A DNA stretch of 61,340 nucleotides. It comes from Chitinophaga pinensis. Its GTDB lineage: Bacteria > Bacteroidota > Bacteroidia > B-17B0 > Aurantibacillaceae. The stretch is from NCBI GenBank assembly GCA_945860225.1, contig CAMAPT010000021.1:1-61340 (forward strand), given 5' to 3'. A model generated the notes under the pieces. The model was given only the letters and a program-made list of their open reading frames with translations. It was not told the DNA's origin and made no database searches. This document shows, in pieces, positions 33,347 through 43,277 of the stretch (positions are counted from its first letter, which is position 1; the number at the start of each line of letters is the position of its first letter). The position numbers were made by a program, and so were the translations under genes.

Positions 33347-34765
33347 TTAAAATTTCAATTCTTTTCCTTGATAATAATCTAATACTTTCAGCTTAAAAAC
33401 GTAATCATATTTTGCCTGTACCAAATTTCCTTGTGCATTTTGTAATCGGGTTTTAGCATTATTATAATCAAAAGTACTAATTGCTCCTACATTATATTTT
33501 TGCTGTGCATACGTAAATGATTGTTCTGATGCTTCTACAGATGCCATATTTGCATGATATCGATCATAAGCTGATTTAGCATTGGCATAAGCTTGTGCTA
33601 TCGTCTTATATAAATTTTGCGCTGTTAAATCCTGCGTATATTTAGCATTTAAAGCACTTAACTGGGCATTTTTTAAAGCCGTATACGTTTGCAATCCATT
33701 AAAAATAGGGACAGACAAAGTAAAGCCTACGCTTTTATTCACATTTTCTGAAAATTGATCAGAAAAGCTTTTTTTTGAAGTAATAATCTCCGTCTTAGGT
33801 CCAAATATATTTTGACCGGTTGATGTAACATAAGGTAATTGTTCTACTCCTACAACATTAACAGCATCAATTTTTTTATTCAATTCAGATGTTCCGGTTC
33901 CTAAACTGCCTGTGGCTGATAAGGTTGGGCTAACTCTGCCTTTAGCCACTGCCATGTTTTTTTCTGCGGCCAATAAATTATACTCAGAGCTTTTAATAGA
34001 ATGTTGATTTTTAAGTGCTAATTCATATATAGCCTGAACTGACATTCCTGATAATTCGTTTTCAATAATGTTGATTTCAGGTTTTGAAATTTTAAATTGA
34101 TTGAGTGTATCTAAGTTTAACAATTGCCGTAAAGTAAGTAATGCAATTTGATAATTATTGTCAGAAGAAGTTACATTGACTTCCTCGTTAGCTAGCTGAG
34201 CTTTTAAATCATACACTGCACTTTTAGCTAAAGTACCTGCATCTGCCAATTTTTGAGTGCGGTCTAGCTGTTCATTAGTAATTTTAAACTGAGCCTTAGA
34301 TATTTGTAAAATCTCATCACTAAATATAACATTAATGTAAGCTGTAGCTATATTCAAAGATAAATCGTTTTTTTGTTGCAGATAATTTTCTACACTTGAT
34401 AAATATTGATAATTATTAGCCCTAATGGCGTTATACTGTGCTAATCCTGACCATAAAACCACATTTGAAGAGATGAAAAAATTTTGTGATAATACCTGAG
34501 CATTCGCAAACGTATTTGTATAACGATCTATTGTTCTACCGAAATTATAAGTATGCTGCGCTCCTGAGTTTAAACTTGGCAAAACAGTTGCCTTGCTTTG
34601 AAAGGCATTATTCTTGTTGATTTGAGTATTTAATTCAGCTTGCTTTAACGATAAATTATTTTTAATGGCATAATCAATACATTGCTGCAAATCCCAACTA
34701 TTAGTTTGAGCAAAGCATAATTGAACTAATCCTGATATGAATAAAATAGAGATAAAAAGCCTCAT
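33347..34765 (-). CDS. TolC-family outer-membrane efflux channel
   Basis: A 472-residue outer-membrane protein with a signal peptide (LVQLCFAQ) and two OEP repeats, seen as LQQCIDYAIKNNLSLKQAEL near the N-terminus and the duplicated helical AKSAVYDLKAQLANEEVNV and AISTFDYNNAKTRLQNAQ segments. It forms the exit duct of a type I secretion or RND/MacAB-type pump. No inner-membrane pump or adaptor gene lies next to it, so the partner must be elsewhere. Confidence 0.93.
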   Translation of the reverse strand: MRLFISILFISGLVQLCFAQTNSWDLQQCIDYAIKNNLSLKQAELNTQINKNNAFQSKATVLPSLNSGAQHTYNFGRTIDRYTNTFANAQVLSQNFFISSNVVLWSGLAQYNAIRANNYQYLSSVENYLQQKNDLSLNIATAYINVIFSDEILQISKAQFKITNEQLDRTQKLADAGTLAKSAVYDLKAQLANEEVNVTSSDNNYQIALLTLRQLLNLDTLNQFKISKPEINIIENELSGMSVQAIYELALKNQHSIKSSEYNLLAAEKNMAVAKGRVSPTLSATGSLGTGTSELNKKIDAVNVVGVEQLPYVTSTGQNIFGPKTEIITSKKSFSDQFSENVNKSVGFTLSVPIFNGLQTYTALKNAQLSALNAKYTQDLTAQNLYKTIAQAYANAKSAYDRYHANMASVEASEQSFTYAQQKYNVGAISTFDYNNAKTRLQNAQGNLVQAKYDYVFKLKVLDYYQGKELKF

Positions 34766-34875
34766 AGGTATGAATGTTTTTTAGGTAAAATTAATCAAAA
34801 AAGGATTGATAATTCTCGAAGTGTCAACATTCACATCATTCTCCAATAAAATCATCATGTTGTATTTTTTATTTT

Positions 34876-36450
34876 TTAAAATACCTCATCAATATCATTT
34901 CGCCTGATAATATCACCTCCTCCAGAGACATCTTCATCATCCCATTTAGTAGATTGGACTGTTTTAGTAGTTGGATTTGATAAAAAATCGGTGTTTTGAG
35001 TAATACCCGAAGAATCAGAGTTACCTGTATAAAAGTCTGTTCCTTCGCTATAATCCAGGTCTGTAAATTTCGCATACTGACCAATGAATTTTAAAGGAAC
35101 ATCAACAATAGAACCATGTCTGTTTTTAGCAATTATAATTTCTGCTCTATTTTTAGTTGGCTGATTGTTCTCGTCTACCTCTATGCCATAATATTCTGGA
35201 CGATAAATAAACATAACCATATCCGCATCTTGCTCTATAGCACCAGATTCACGCAAATCACTTAACTGAGGTCGTTTACTACCTCCCGGCCTGTTTTCAA
35301 CCTGACGACTTAATTGAGATAATGCAATAATAGGAATCTCTAATTCTTTTGCTAATGATTTTAATCCCCTAGATATTTGAGAAATTTCTTGTTCTCGATT
35401 ACCTTTACTGTCGGGGCCTCCACTCATTAACTGCAAGTAGTCAATAATAATTAACGAAATATTTTGCTGTTCTTTTAATCGGCGAGCCTTCGCTCTCAAT
35501 TCAAAAATAGATAAAGCGGGAGTATCATCTATGTATAAAGGCGCTACTGATAACTTTTTAATACGTTCGTTTAATTGAACAAACTCATGGTTATCCAAAT
35601 TCCCTTTTAATATTTTATCTTGATTGATTTCTGTCTCTGATGATATCAAACGTTTCACCAACTGTAAAGATGACATCTCTAATGAAAATATAGCCACAGG
35701 TTTATTAAAATCAACCGCAGCATTTTTTGCCATCGTAACTACAAAGGCCGTTTTACCCATACCTGGACGTGCTGCCAAAATCAATAAATCTGATTTTTGC
35801 CATCCACCTGTAATTCTATCTAGGGCCGTAAAACCAGACGGAACACCCAATAAACCATCGGTTTGAGCGGCGGCAGCTTCTATTTCATTAATAGCTTGTG
35901 CTATTAACGAAGTCATTCCCGCATGTTGCTTACGAACATTCGAATCTAAAATTTCGAAAATATGCTGAGTAGTCGCATCTAATAATTCGAAAACATCGGT
36001 ACTATCTTCATACGCTGATTTAATAGTATCTGTACTAATCCGAATTAATTCTCGCTGCAAGTATTTTTGAGCGACAATACGAGCATGGTATTCTATATTG
36101 GCTGCTGAGGCTATTCTATTGGTTAAAGTTGAAACATAAAATGCTCCCCCTACAAATTCAAGCTCCCCATTTTTTTTCAGCTCTTGAGTAACAGTCAAAA
36201 TATCTACCGGCTCAGACCGATTAAATAAATTATAAATAGCCTTAAATATGATTCCATTTTGTTCTTTGTAAAAGCTTTCAGCTGATAACACGTCGATTAC
36301 GGTGCTTAATGCATCTTTTTCCAAAAGCATAGCTCCTAAAACGGCTTCTTCTAACTCAACAGCTTGAGGTTGGATTTTACCAACCTCTGCGACAGAGGGG
36401 GAAGTAAATAATTTTTTACGTGTTTTATTTTGATTATCAAAGTTTGGCAT
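34876..36450 (-). CDS. dnaB: Replicative DNA helicase DnaB
   Basis: A 524-residue ring helicase that unwinds DNA ahead of the replisome. The N-terminal primase-interaction domain (LEEAVLGAMLLEKDALSTVI) is followed by a RecA-like motor with Walker A ARPGMGKTAFV (about 230), Walker B IIIDYLQLMSG and the LSQLSRQVENRPGG DnaB signature. A 50-residue acidic, Gly/Ser-rich tail (SEGTDFYTGNSDSSGI) follows. There is no intein. It stands alone, preceded by a 400-bp intergenic region. Confidence 0.97.
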   Translation of the reverse strand: MPNFDNQNKTRKKLFTSPSVAEVGKIQPQAVELEEAVLGAMLLEKDALSTVIDVLSAESFYKEQNGIIFKAIYNLFNRSEPVDILTVTQELKKNGELEFVGGAFYVSTLTNRIASAANIEYHARIVAQKYLQRELIRISTDTIKSAYEDSTDVFELLDATTQHIFEILDSNVRKQHAGMTSLIAQAINEIEAAAAQTDGLLGVPSGFTALDRITGGWQKSDLLILAARPGMGKTAFVVTMAKNAAVDFNKPVAIFSLEMSSLQLVKRLISSETEINQDKILKGNLDNHEFVQLNERIKKLSVAPLYIDDTPALSIFELRAKARRLKEQQNISLIIIDYLQLMSGGPDSKGNREQEISQISRGLKSLAKELEIPIIALSQLSRQVENRPGGSKRPQLSDLRESGAIEQDADMVMFIYRPEYYGIEVDENNQPTKNRAEIIIAKNRHGSIVDVPLKFIGQYAKFTDLDYSEGTDFYTGNSDSSGITQNTDFLSNPTTKTVQSTKWDDEDVSGGGDIIRRNDIDEVF

Positions 36451-36777
36451 ATTTTAAAATAAGAAATACAAAGGTGCTTATTACTTTCCGATAAATGAAT
36501 TTATAATTTCCGTTATCATTTCACGAACTTAACACGTATTTAACAATCATTTTCAACAGAATGATTTTCAATTACATAAATGTTAGCAACCTATCATACC
36601 TCGAAATAACTTGTTAAGAAAAATCGTCATTGGGTGCTAACAACAGACAGTTATAGTTAAACCTTTTTTTGAGAGAAAAGAGTCCAAATAAATACAGTTT
36701 GATTATTATATCCATTAAAAAAAATGAATCTGCGATGAACCATTTTAAAAATCCAATATTTTTTTAATAAAAAACAC
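36451..36777. other. Intergenic region upstream of dnaB and rpmE2
   Basis: No gene. It contains a short perfect inverted repeat (AATCATT...AATGATT, about 36545-36570) and GTTAGCA/TGCTAAC near 36585-36645, both probably incidental. I see no tRNA. Confidence 0.4.
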
Positions 36778-36807
36778 TTGTATAATAACATAATATTAGT
36801 ATATTTG
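36778..36807 (+). promoter_or_regulatory. rpmE2: Full Bacteroidota promoter (TTG-N19-TATATTTG) for rpmE2
   Basis: TTG at 36778-36780 and TATATTTG at 36800-36807 are separated by exactly 19 bp, the consensus TTG/TAnnTTTG arrangement for this phylum. The coding start is 40 bp further on. Confidence 0.8.
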
Positions 36808-36847
36808 CACTCCAATTTTTATTTGCAATAAATTAATTAGATATAAA

Positions 36848-37099
36848 ATGAAAAAAGAAATTCACCCTGAAAATTATAGATTGGTTGTTTTTAAAGACAT
36901 GTCAAATGGCTATACTTTTTTAACTAAATCTTGTGCTGATACTAAAGATACTATTGTGCACGAAGATGGCAATGAATACCCATTAGTAAAATTAGATATT
37001 TCAATGACTTCTCACCCATTCTACACAGGAAAACAAGTTTTAGTAGATACAGCTGGTCGTATTGATAAATTCAAGACTCGTTACGCTAAAAAAGCATAA
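36848..37099 (+). CDS. rpmE2: 50S ribosomal protein bL31, type B
   Basis: An 83-residue ribosomal protein. The N-terminal [20 protein letters not shown] and C-terminal [21 protein letters not shown] match L31. It lacks the CxxC zinc motif of type A, so it is the zinc-independent B form, which lets ribosomes free zinc in other bacteria. It is a single gene with its own promoter and terminator. Confidence 0.97.
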   Translation: MKKEIHPENYRLVVFKDMSNGYTFLTKSCADTKDTIVHEDGNEYPLVKLDISMTSHPFYTGKQVLVDTAGRIDKFKTRYAKKA

Positions 37100-37114
37100 T
37101 AAATTGTTTCTTTT

Positions 37115-37153
37115 TAAAAAAGTCCATCTTCCGCATTGGTTGATGGATTTTTT
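37115..37153 (+). terminator. Rho-independent terminator of rpmE2
   Basis: TCCATC (37123-37128) pairs with GATGGA (37142-37147), preceded by an A-run and followed by TTTTTT. The stem is short but flanking A/T pairs lengthen it. Confidence 0.75.
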
Positions 37154-37251
37154 ATTTTTCGGAATCATTTACTATTGAGTTATATCATTAGATAATATAA
37201 AAAGGAACTAATTTTGAATCAAAACAACTTGTTTTTAAATAAAAAACTAAC

Positions 37252-38316
37252 ATGAAATTCCTTTTTTTATATTCAGAAATCTCAGAATATTTTTTGGCCT
37301 GCTGTAATGAACTAGCTCAATACGGAGAGGTGCATATTGTTAGATGGCCCGTCAATAAAGAGGCTCCCTTTCATTTTAAAGACTCCTTGAACATTAAATT
37401 ATATTCGAAAAACGATTACAATCTGAATGAACTAAAAACGTTAATAGTAAGCATTCAACCAAGTATTATTGTTTGTAGTGGTTGGATAGATAAAGAATAT
37501 TTAAAAATCACTAGACATTATTATGGAGTAATACCAACTATTATGACTTGTGATACGCATTGGCTTGGTAATTTCAAACAACATATCGCAACTATAATCA
37601 GTAGATTCACTCTTCTCCAAATTTTTTCCCATGCTTGGATACCTGGTAAAATACAAGAAAAATATGTGTCAAAACTAGGATTTAAAAACTCTCAAATTAA
37701 AGAAGGTTTTTATAGTTGCGATATAAATCATTTCGAATCTATTTACCAATTACAAAAAGAACAAAAACAAAGTCATTTTCCTAAACGTTTTTTATATGTT
37801 GGACGATATTACGAGTTCAAAGGTATTAAAGAACTTTGGAACGCATTTATTGAGCTTCAAAACGAAGAACCAAATGAATGGGAATTATGGTGCTTAGGCA
37901 CAGGCGATATAGAACCTATTAATCATCCAAAAATTAAACACTTTGGTTTTGTTCAACCTAAAGATTTAGCAAACTACACCTCACAAACTGGTGTGTTTAT
38001 ACTTCCTAGCCGTTTTGAGCCCTGGGGCGTAGTGGTTCATGAATTTGCAACCTGCGGTTTTCCATTGTTATTAAGTAATGAAGTTGGTTCATCTGAAATG
38101 TTTTTAGAAGATGGAAAAAATGGTTATAGTTTCAAAGCTAATGATATATATAGCCTCAAAGAAGCTATGAAAAAAATTATACGTAAAGCACCTAATGAAT
38201 TAATTGAAATGGGAAAAATATCAAATCAACTTGCCCATCAAATTAGTCCAAAAACATGGGCTAAAACAATTCTTGACATTATTAACCTTCAACCAAGTAA
38301 TAAACTTAAAACATAA
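37252..38316 (+). CDS. Glycosyltransferase family 4-type (GT-B)
   Basis: A 354-residue GT-B sugar transferase. The C-terminal nucleotide-sugar domain has RFLYVGRYYEFKGIKELW, FGFVQPKDLANY, and the donor-binding LPSRFEPWGVVVHEFATCG with the usual E(x7)E-like pair. The N-terminal domain is shorter than average. It probably transfers a sugar to a surface polysaccharide or lipid; donor and acceptor are unknown. It has no sugar-cluster neighbours. Confidence 0.88.
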   Translation: MKFLFLYSEISEYFLACCNELAQYGEVHIVRWPVNKEAPFHFKDSLNIKLYSKNDYNLNELKTLIVSIQPSIIVCSGWIDKEYLKITRHYYGVIPTIMTCDTHWLGNFKQHIATIISRFTLLQIFSHAWIPGKIQEKYVSKLGFKNSQIKEGFYSCDINHFESIYQLQKEQKQSHFPKRFLYVGRYYEFKGIKELWNAFIELQNEEPNEWELWCLGTGDIEPINHPKIKHFGFVQPKDLANYTSQTGVFILPSRFEPWGVVVHEFATCGFPLLLSNEVGSSEMFLEDGKNGYSFKANDIYSLKEAMKKIIRKAPNELIEMGKISNQLAHQISPKTWAKTILDIINLQPSNKLKT

Positions 38317-38380
38317 TTGTTTTCAAGTTTTTTCAACAGTTAGCTTGTTAAAAATTTATATTTTTTACTTTTAACACCCG

Positions 38381-39229
38381 ATGTTGGATTCACACTGTAT
38401 ATATAACGGACACCTTATTAGCTTGTACGAACCCGCTATAAGCTTTACGAATAGATCTTTTAGATATGGCGACTCTTTATTTGAAAGCATACGCTTTACA
38501 AATGGAAAAATTATGTTTCTATCAGATCATATTAAACGAATCAAATTAAGTATGACATCTCTGCGAATGAATGTTCCCGCTGAATTTACATCAGCGAACA
38601 TCGAACAGTTGATGTTTCACCTCTTAGAACAAAATCAAATTAAAAATGAAGCACGTATCCGTCTAACTGTTTTCAGAAATGAAGGTGGATATTACACACC
38701 ACAAACAAATGACATTTCGTTTTTAATTGAAACAGAACAATTAAACTGTCCTGTTGGCTATACACTCAACCAAAAGGGACTTTGGATTGATGTATATGCT
38801 GAAATAAAAAAACAAGCTAATAAAATATCGAATTTAAAAACTGGTAATGCCTTACTTTATGTTATGGCTGGCATTACCAAAAATTCGCTAAAATTAGATG
38901 ATTGTTTGCTAGTGAATGAAAACGGGCATATCATTGAAACAATTAATTCAAATATTTTTGTCATCAAAAATGGCACTTTATATACATCACCAATTTCTGA
39001 TGGATGTATTGACGGAGTCATGCGAAAACAGATACTTGATATCGCCGCACAGAATAAAATATTAGCTTTTGAGCAATCATTGACCGTGCATACCTTAACA
39101 AATGGAGATGAGGTATTCCTGACTAATGCCATTAAAGGAATTCAGTGGGTTGGACAATTCAAAAATAAATTTTACACGAACGAAAAATCCGTTTTTTTTA
39201 CAGAAAAGTTAAACGAATTAACCAAATAA
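38381..39229 (+). CDS. Class IV aminotransferase (BCAT / D-amino acid / ADC lyase type)
   Basis: A 282-residue fold-type IV PLP enzyme. It shows the family N-terminal FRYGDSLFESIRF, the cofactor Lys in SNLKTGNALLYV (about residue 153), and ETINSNIFVIKNG with SDGCIDGVMRKQILD. The length and pattern are closer to the 4-amino-4-deoxychorismate lyase / D-alanine aminotransferase group than to true branched-chain enzymes. The substrate is open. It is the first of three tightly packed genes (2-nt gap to the next). Confidence 0.85.
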   Translation: MLDSHCIYNGHLISLYEPAISFTNRSFRYGDSLFESIRFTNGKIMFLSDHIKRIKLSMTSLRMNVPAEFTSANIEQLMFHLLEQNQIKNEARIRLTVFRNEGGYYTPQTNDISFLIETEQLNCPVGYTLNQKGLWIDVYAEIKKQANKISNLKTGNALLYVMAGITKNSLKLDDCLLVNENGHIIETINSNIFVIKNGTLYTSPISDGCIDGVMRKQILDIAAQNKILAFEQSLTVHTLTNGDEVFLTNAIKGIQWVGQFKNKFYTNEKSVFFTEKLNELTK

Positions 39230-39231
39230 AC

Positions 39232-39624
39232 ATGCTAGAGCCTTACTATAAACTAGTCGATGACGCCATTTCTGCTTTAGGTTTAAATCCCGAAGAAACT
39301 AAAGGACAACAAGCTGGACAATGGAATCTGAAAAAAGGAAAGTTTGATATTTTTGTAGATGTATGGGAACAGGAAAATCACTTTTTATTTCAAATTATAT
39401 CTCCATTATGCTCACTGCCTGATGAAAACAAAGAAGCGTTCATGCTTCATCTTCTGAAAAAAAACTACGGTTTAAGCTCTTTAGCTTATTCAATCATGGA
39501 TGATTCCGTTTTTTTGAAATACACAACGGAATTGCATTCGTTAACCAAAGAAAATATCGTTGCGCTATTGAGTAAAACTGCTTTTTATGCAGAACAAAGT
39601 GAATTTGTACCTAACGAAAACTGA
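39232..39624 (+). CDS. YbjN-like / secretion-chaperone-fold small protein
   Basis: A 130-residue soluble protein with alternating strands and helices (WNLKKGKFDIFVDVWEQEN, FQIISPLCSLPDENKEAFM, LHLLKKNYGLSSLAYSIMDD) like the YbjN/CesT-fold group. The function of these proteins is not established. It starts 2 nt after the aminotransferase stop. Confidence 0.6.
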   Translation: MLEPYYKLVDDAISALGLNPEETKGQQAGQWNLKKGKFDIFVDVWEQENHFLFQIISPLCSLPDENKEAFMLHLLKKNYGLSSLAYSIMDDSVFLKYTTELHSLTKENIVALLSKTAFYAEQSEFVPNEN

Positions 39625-39644
39625 TTTTTCATTAAACGCTTCAG

Positions 39645-40097
39645 ATGAGAAAAATTTTAATGGTTTGTCTTGGTAATATCTGTCGTTCTCCTTTGGCAGA
39701 AGGAATTATGCTCAAATTAATTTCAGAACACCAACTTGATATACAAGTAGACTCTGCAGGAACTTCAGGATATCATATAGATGAAGCCCCTGATAAACGG
39801 ACTATTCTAAATGCCTATGAACACAAAATTGATCTCACTGATTTAAGAGCAAGACAATTTACTATTCATGATTTTGATCGTTTTGATGAAATATATGTGA
39901 TGGATAAAAGTAATTTAAAAAATGTACTTGTTTTAACAAATAACGAACACCATCTATCAAAAGTTGATTTACTCCTTAATGCTTCACATCCAAATCAAAA
40001 TAAGGAAGTACCAGATCCTTACTTTGGTGATGAAAAAGGCTTTGAACATGTTTTTAACTTAATACATCATGCGTGCTTAAAAATAGCCTTAGATTAA
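39645..40097 (+). CDS. Low-molecular-weight protein-tyrosine phosphatase
   Basis: A 150-residue LMW-PTP. The P-loop VCLGNICRSPLAEG holds the nucleophile Cys8 and Arg14, and the general-acid Asp is in EVPDPYFGDEKG (about residue 126). It hydrolyses phosphotyrosine or related phosphate esters in the cytoplasm. It is third in the operon with the class IV aminotransferase and the YbjN-like gene. Its stop overlaps the convergent STAS gene by 4 nt. Confidence 0.95.
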   Translation: MRKILMVCLGNICRSPLAEGIMLKLISEHQLDIQVDSAGTSGYHIDEAPDKRTILNAYEHKIDLTDLRARQFTIHDFDRFDEIYVMDKSNLKNVLVLTNNEHHLSKVDLLLNASHPNQNKEVPDPYFGDEKGFEHVFNLIHHACLKIALD

Positions 40098-40438
40098 GAT
40101 AACATGTGAAATGCTGTTTCTTGGTTATCAGCTATTTTAAATAACGTATTCAATTTAGTGATAATTAAAAGTTCGTGAACTTTTTTACCAACATTACAAA
40201 TCACACTTTCACCTCCATTAGAACGTGTTTTTGTTAGTAATTGAATCAACACATTCAGGCCACTGCTATTTAAATACCTTAAATCTGATAAATCAATAAC
40301 TAACTTATTTTTACCTAACTCCATTAATTCATCAATTTCTTGAATCAAATTAATTGCTTGATTTTTATCAATTAATTCTCCCGTTAGCCATACAACTTGA
40401 AAACCTTGTTCCTCTGTTATCCTGTACTCTAAATTCAT
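40094..40438 (-). CDS. STAS-domain protein (anti-sigma-factor antagonist type)
   Basis: A 114-residue STAS protein. The typical phospho-site loop LVIDLSDLRYLNSSGLNVLI is present, with Ser58/Ser59 as the likely target of an anti-sigma kinase. No RsbW-type kinase is near. Bacteroidota often pair such proteins with SpoIIE phosphatases; one such phosphatase is in this window at 55025 but far away. It converges on and overlaps the LMW-PTP by 4 nt. Confidence 0.9.
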   Translation of the reverse strand: MNLEYRITEEQGFQVVWLTGELIDKNQAINLIQEIDELMELGKNKLVIDLSDLRYLNSSGLNVLIQLLTKTRSNGGESVICNVGKKVHELLIITKLNTLFKIADNQETAFHMLS

Positions 40439-40522
40439 GTTTTTTATTTATCTTTTTTGAATAAGCCACCTATTTTTTTCAATAAGGGTGACTATGTTGT
40501 TCAAATTATTTATTATAAGGTG

Positions 40523-41002
40523 TTATTTTTTATGCTCACAAGTACCATTATGTTTTAAATTTCGGCATTTGGCAAAGAAATTCAAGGAATGATGAACCAC
40601 ATCGAAATTAAGTATATCTTCTGCCATTTTCTGAATTTGCATAATTCGTGGATCACAAAACTCAAATACCTTTTCACAGTCGCTACATATTAAATGGTCG
40701 TGTTGCTTAAATTTATAGGCTTTTTCAAATTGAGCTAGATTTTTACCAAATTGATGTTTGATAACCAATCCAGCATCCATCAATAGCTCAATATTATTGT
40801 AAAGAGTCGCTCGACTTACACGGTATTTTTTATTTTTCATCATCACATATAATCCTTCAATGTCAAAATGACCATCATGCGAATATATCTCGTTTAAAAT
40901 AGCAAAACGTTCTGCCGTTTTTCTGTGCTTATTTAGTTCAAGATAATCCGTTAGGATTTTTTCAACGGCCTCTTTGGTGTCTTGCGTAAGTTTATCCTTC
41001 AT
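40523..41002 (-). CDS. Fur-family metalloregulator
   Basis: A 159-residue dimeric repressor. The winged-helix half has the N-terminal [19 protein letters not shown], and [19 protein letters not shown] is the recognition helix. The dimer half has [15 protein letters not shown] and a C-terminal [13 protein letters not shown], the pair of CxxC-like structural zinc motifs. Whether it senses Fe, Zn or peroxide cannot be told. Its ATG overlaps the RelA/SpoT stop by one base (TAATG), so it is translationally coupled to stringent control. Confidence 0.9.
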   Translation of the reverse strand: MKDKLTQDTKEAVEKILTDYLELNKHRKTAERFAILNEIYSHDGHFDIEGLYVMMKNKKYRVSRATLYNNIELLMDAGLVIKHQFGKNLAQFEKAYKFKQHDHLICSDCEKVFEFCDPRIMQIQKMAEDILNFDVVHHSLNFFAKCRNLKHNGTCEHKK

Positions 41003-43200
41003 TAGTCGTTATCTATACGAATTACATTTGTGACTCCCTTAACCTTCATTAAATTATCAATTAAATGGCTTAAATGTTTCGCGTCATGAACAAAAACCAT
41101 AATGGTTCCATTAAAAATTCCATCTTCTGTATCAAAACTTATGGAACGCATATTAATATTTAATTGATTAGAAATAACTTTAGTGATATTATTTACTAAC
41201 CCCATTTCATCAGTACCCTTAATTTGAATACCTGCTAGGAAAGAGATTAAATGGTCATTATTCCATTTGGCCTTAACTACCCTATAAGCATAATTGGAAA
41301 GTAATTTTACAGCATTAGGGCAATTGACACGATGTATTTTAATTCCTTCATTAACAGTTATAAATCCAAAAACGTCGTCTCCCGGAATTGGACTACAACA
41401 AGTTGCTAATCCATAATCAAGTTTTTGCATATCATCCCCTATTACCAACATATCGGAACTTCCTCTCACATTGGTGACCAACTCCTCAATTTTATTTTCT
41501 TTTTTCTTTGGCTTGAATTTTTCTGGATGAGCCTTGAATTCAATAAATTCCTTTATCTCCTTAAAATCTACATTTCCTAAAGCTGTTCGATAATACAATT
41601 CATGAATTGATGGTAATCTCAAGAATGCCATAAACTCATTCACGCTTTGAATACTAAAATCTAATTTAGACTTTATGAATTTTTTTTCTAATACTTCCTT
41701 GCCTTCTTCTGCTACTTTTCTTCTGTTTTCTTTGAGTGCCGCTTTAATTTTAGATTTTGCTCTAGCGGTTACAACATAATTCACCCAATCTTCCTTAGGC
41801 ATTTGCTTAGAGGAAGTTAAAATTTCAACTTGATCACCGCTTTTTAATTGATAACTTAAAGGCACCAATTTATGATTAACCTTTGCGCCTATACATTGCT
41901 CGCCAACTTTAGTATGAATTTCAAATGCAAAATCAAGCGCAGTAGCTGTAGTCGGCAAATTTTTCATATCTCCTTTTGGAGTAAAAACAAAAATTTCATC
42001 AGCAAACAAATTCAACTTAAAATCATCAATAAATTCTAAGGCATTTGGATCTGGGTTATCAAGCAATTCACGAATTCGGCGTAACCAATTTTCTAAATTA
42101 CTTTCTTTCTCTGCGGCCGCATCTTTATATTTCCAATGCGCTGCATATCCCATTTCAGCCAATTCATCCATTCGAACGGTTCGAATTTGAACTTCCACCC
42201 ATTTCCCTTCCGGTCCCATTACAGTGGTATGCAAACTTTCGTATCCATTACTTTTTGGGGTCGAAATCCAATCCCTTAATCTATCCGGATTTGGATGATA
42301 AAAGTCGGTAATAATCGAATAAATTTTCCAACAATCAGCTTTTTCCTTGTCAAGAGGTGTATCTATAACAATTCTGATAGCGAATAAATCATATATTTCT
42401 TCAAATAAAACACCCTTGTTTTTTAACTTGTTGTAAATTGAATAAATCGATTTTGGTCGACCGTATATTTTAAATTTAAACCCTTGTTCGGTTAATATAT
42501 CATTAATCGGATCAATAAAATTTTTGATGAATTTTTTACGAACCGGCTCACTTTCCTTCAATTTTTGCTCAATATCTTTATACCAATCCTCATTCGTATA
42601 CTTTAATCCTAAATCTTCTAACTCAGATTTGATGGCATTTAAACCTAAACGATGAGCTAAAGGAGCATAAAGATATAGTGTTTCTCCTGCGATTTTCATC
42701 TGCTTATCACGTTTCATGTGATCCAGCGTTCGCATATTATGCAGTCTGTCTGCTAATTTTATTAATATTACTCTTACATCTTCTGAAAGAGTCAATAACA
42801 TTTTTCTAAAATTTTCAGCTTGAATAGAAGATGTTTGATCGAATACTCCAGAAATTTTGGTTAATCCATCTATAATTTGTGCTACCTTTTCACCAAACAT
42901 CCCTTTAATATCGTCCAAGGTGATATCTGTATCTTCAACAGTATCATGCAATAGTGCACAAACAATAGCTGTTGTTCCTAATCCAATCTCTTCGGCACAT
43001 ATCTGAGCAACTGCAATTGGATGATAGATATAAGGTTCACCCGATTTACGTCGCATTTCTTTGTGTGCCTCGACGGAAACCTCAAAAGCTTTACGAATAA
43101 TTTCTTTGTCGCCTTTTTCCAAACGACGTTTACAAGCCTTAATTAAATTCTTATACCTATTTAATATTTCCTTTTTTTCTGCTTCTAAATCAATTTGCAT
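41002..43200 (-). CDS. Bifunctional (p)ppGpp synthetase/hydrolase (RelA/SpoT)
   Basis: A 732-residue long RSH enzyme. The hydrolase domain has an intact HD site ([17 protein letters not shown]), the synthetase domain has [19 protein letters not shown], and then come TGS ([13 protein letters not shown]) and a C-terminal ACT domain ([13 protein letters not shown]). Both catalytic halves look intact, so it should set (p)ppGpp levels in both directions, as expected for a phylum with one main RSH. It is followed in the same operon by Fur. Confidence 0.96.
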   Translation of the reverse strand: MQIDLEAEKKEILNRYKNLIKACKRRLEKGDKEIIRKAFEVSVEAHKEMRRKSGEPYIYHPIAVAQICAEEIGLGTTAIVCALLHDTVEDTDITLDDIKGMFGEKVAQIIDGLTKISGVFDQTSSIQAENFRKMLLTLSEDVRVILIKLADRLHNMRTLDHMKRDKQMKIAGETLYLYAPLAHRLGLNAIKSELEDLGLKYTNEDWYKDIEQKLKESEPVRKKFIKNFIDPINDILTEQGFKFKIYGRPKSIYSIYNKLKNKGVLFEEIYDLFAIRIVIDTPLDKEKADCWKIYSIITDFYHPNPDRLRDWISTPKSNGYESLHTTVMGPEGKWVEVQIRTVRMDELAEMGYAAHWKYKDAAAEKESNLENWLRRIRELLDNPDPNALEFIDDFKLNLFADEIFVFTPKGDMKNLPTTATALDFAFEIHTKVGEQCIGAKVNHKLVPLSYQLKSGDQVEILTSSKQMPKEDWVNYVVTARAKSKIKAALKENRRKVAEEGKEVLEKKFIKSKLDFSIQSVNEFMAFLRLPSIHELYYRTALGNVDFKEIKEFIEFKAHPEKFKPKKKENKIEELVTNVRGSSDMLVIGDDMQKLDYGLATCCSPIPGDDVFGFITVNEGIKIHRVNCPNAVKLLSNYAYRVVKAKWNNDHLISFLAGIQIKGTDEMGLVNNITKVISNQLNINMRSISFDTEDGIFNGTIMVFVHDAKHLSHLIDNLMKVKGVTNVIRIDND

Positions 43201-43277
43201 ATTTCAAATATTTGCTATGAAGGTAATTTTTTTTATCAAAACTATCAATACTTATTTGACAAGATATTACTTTTGAT

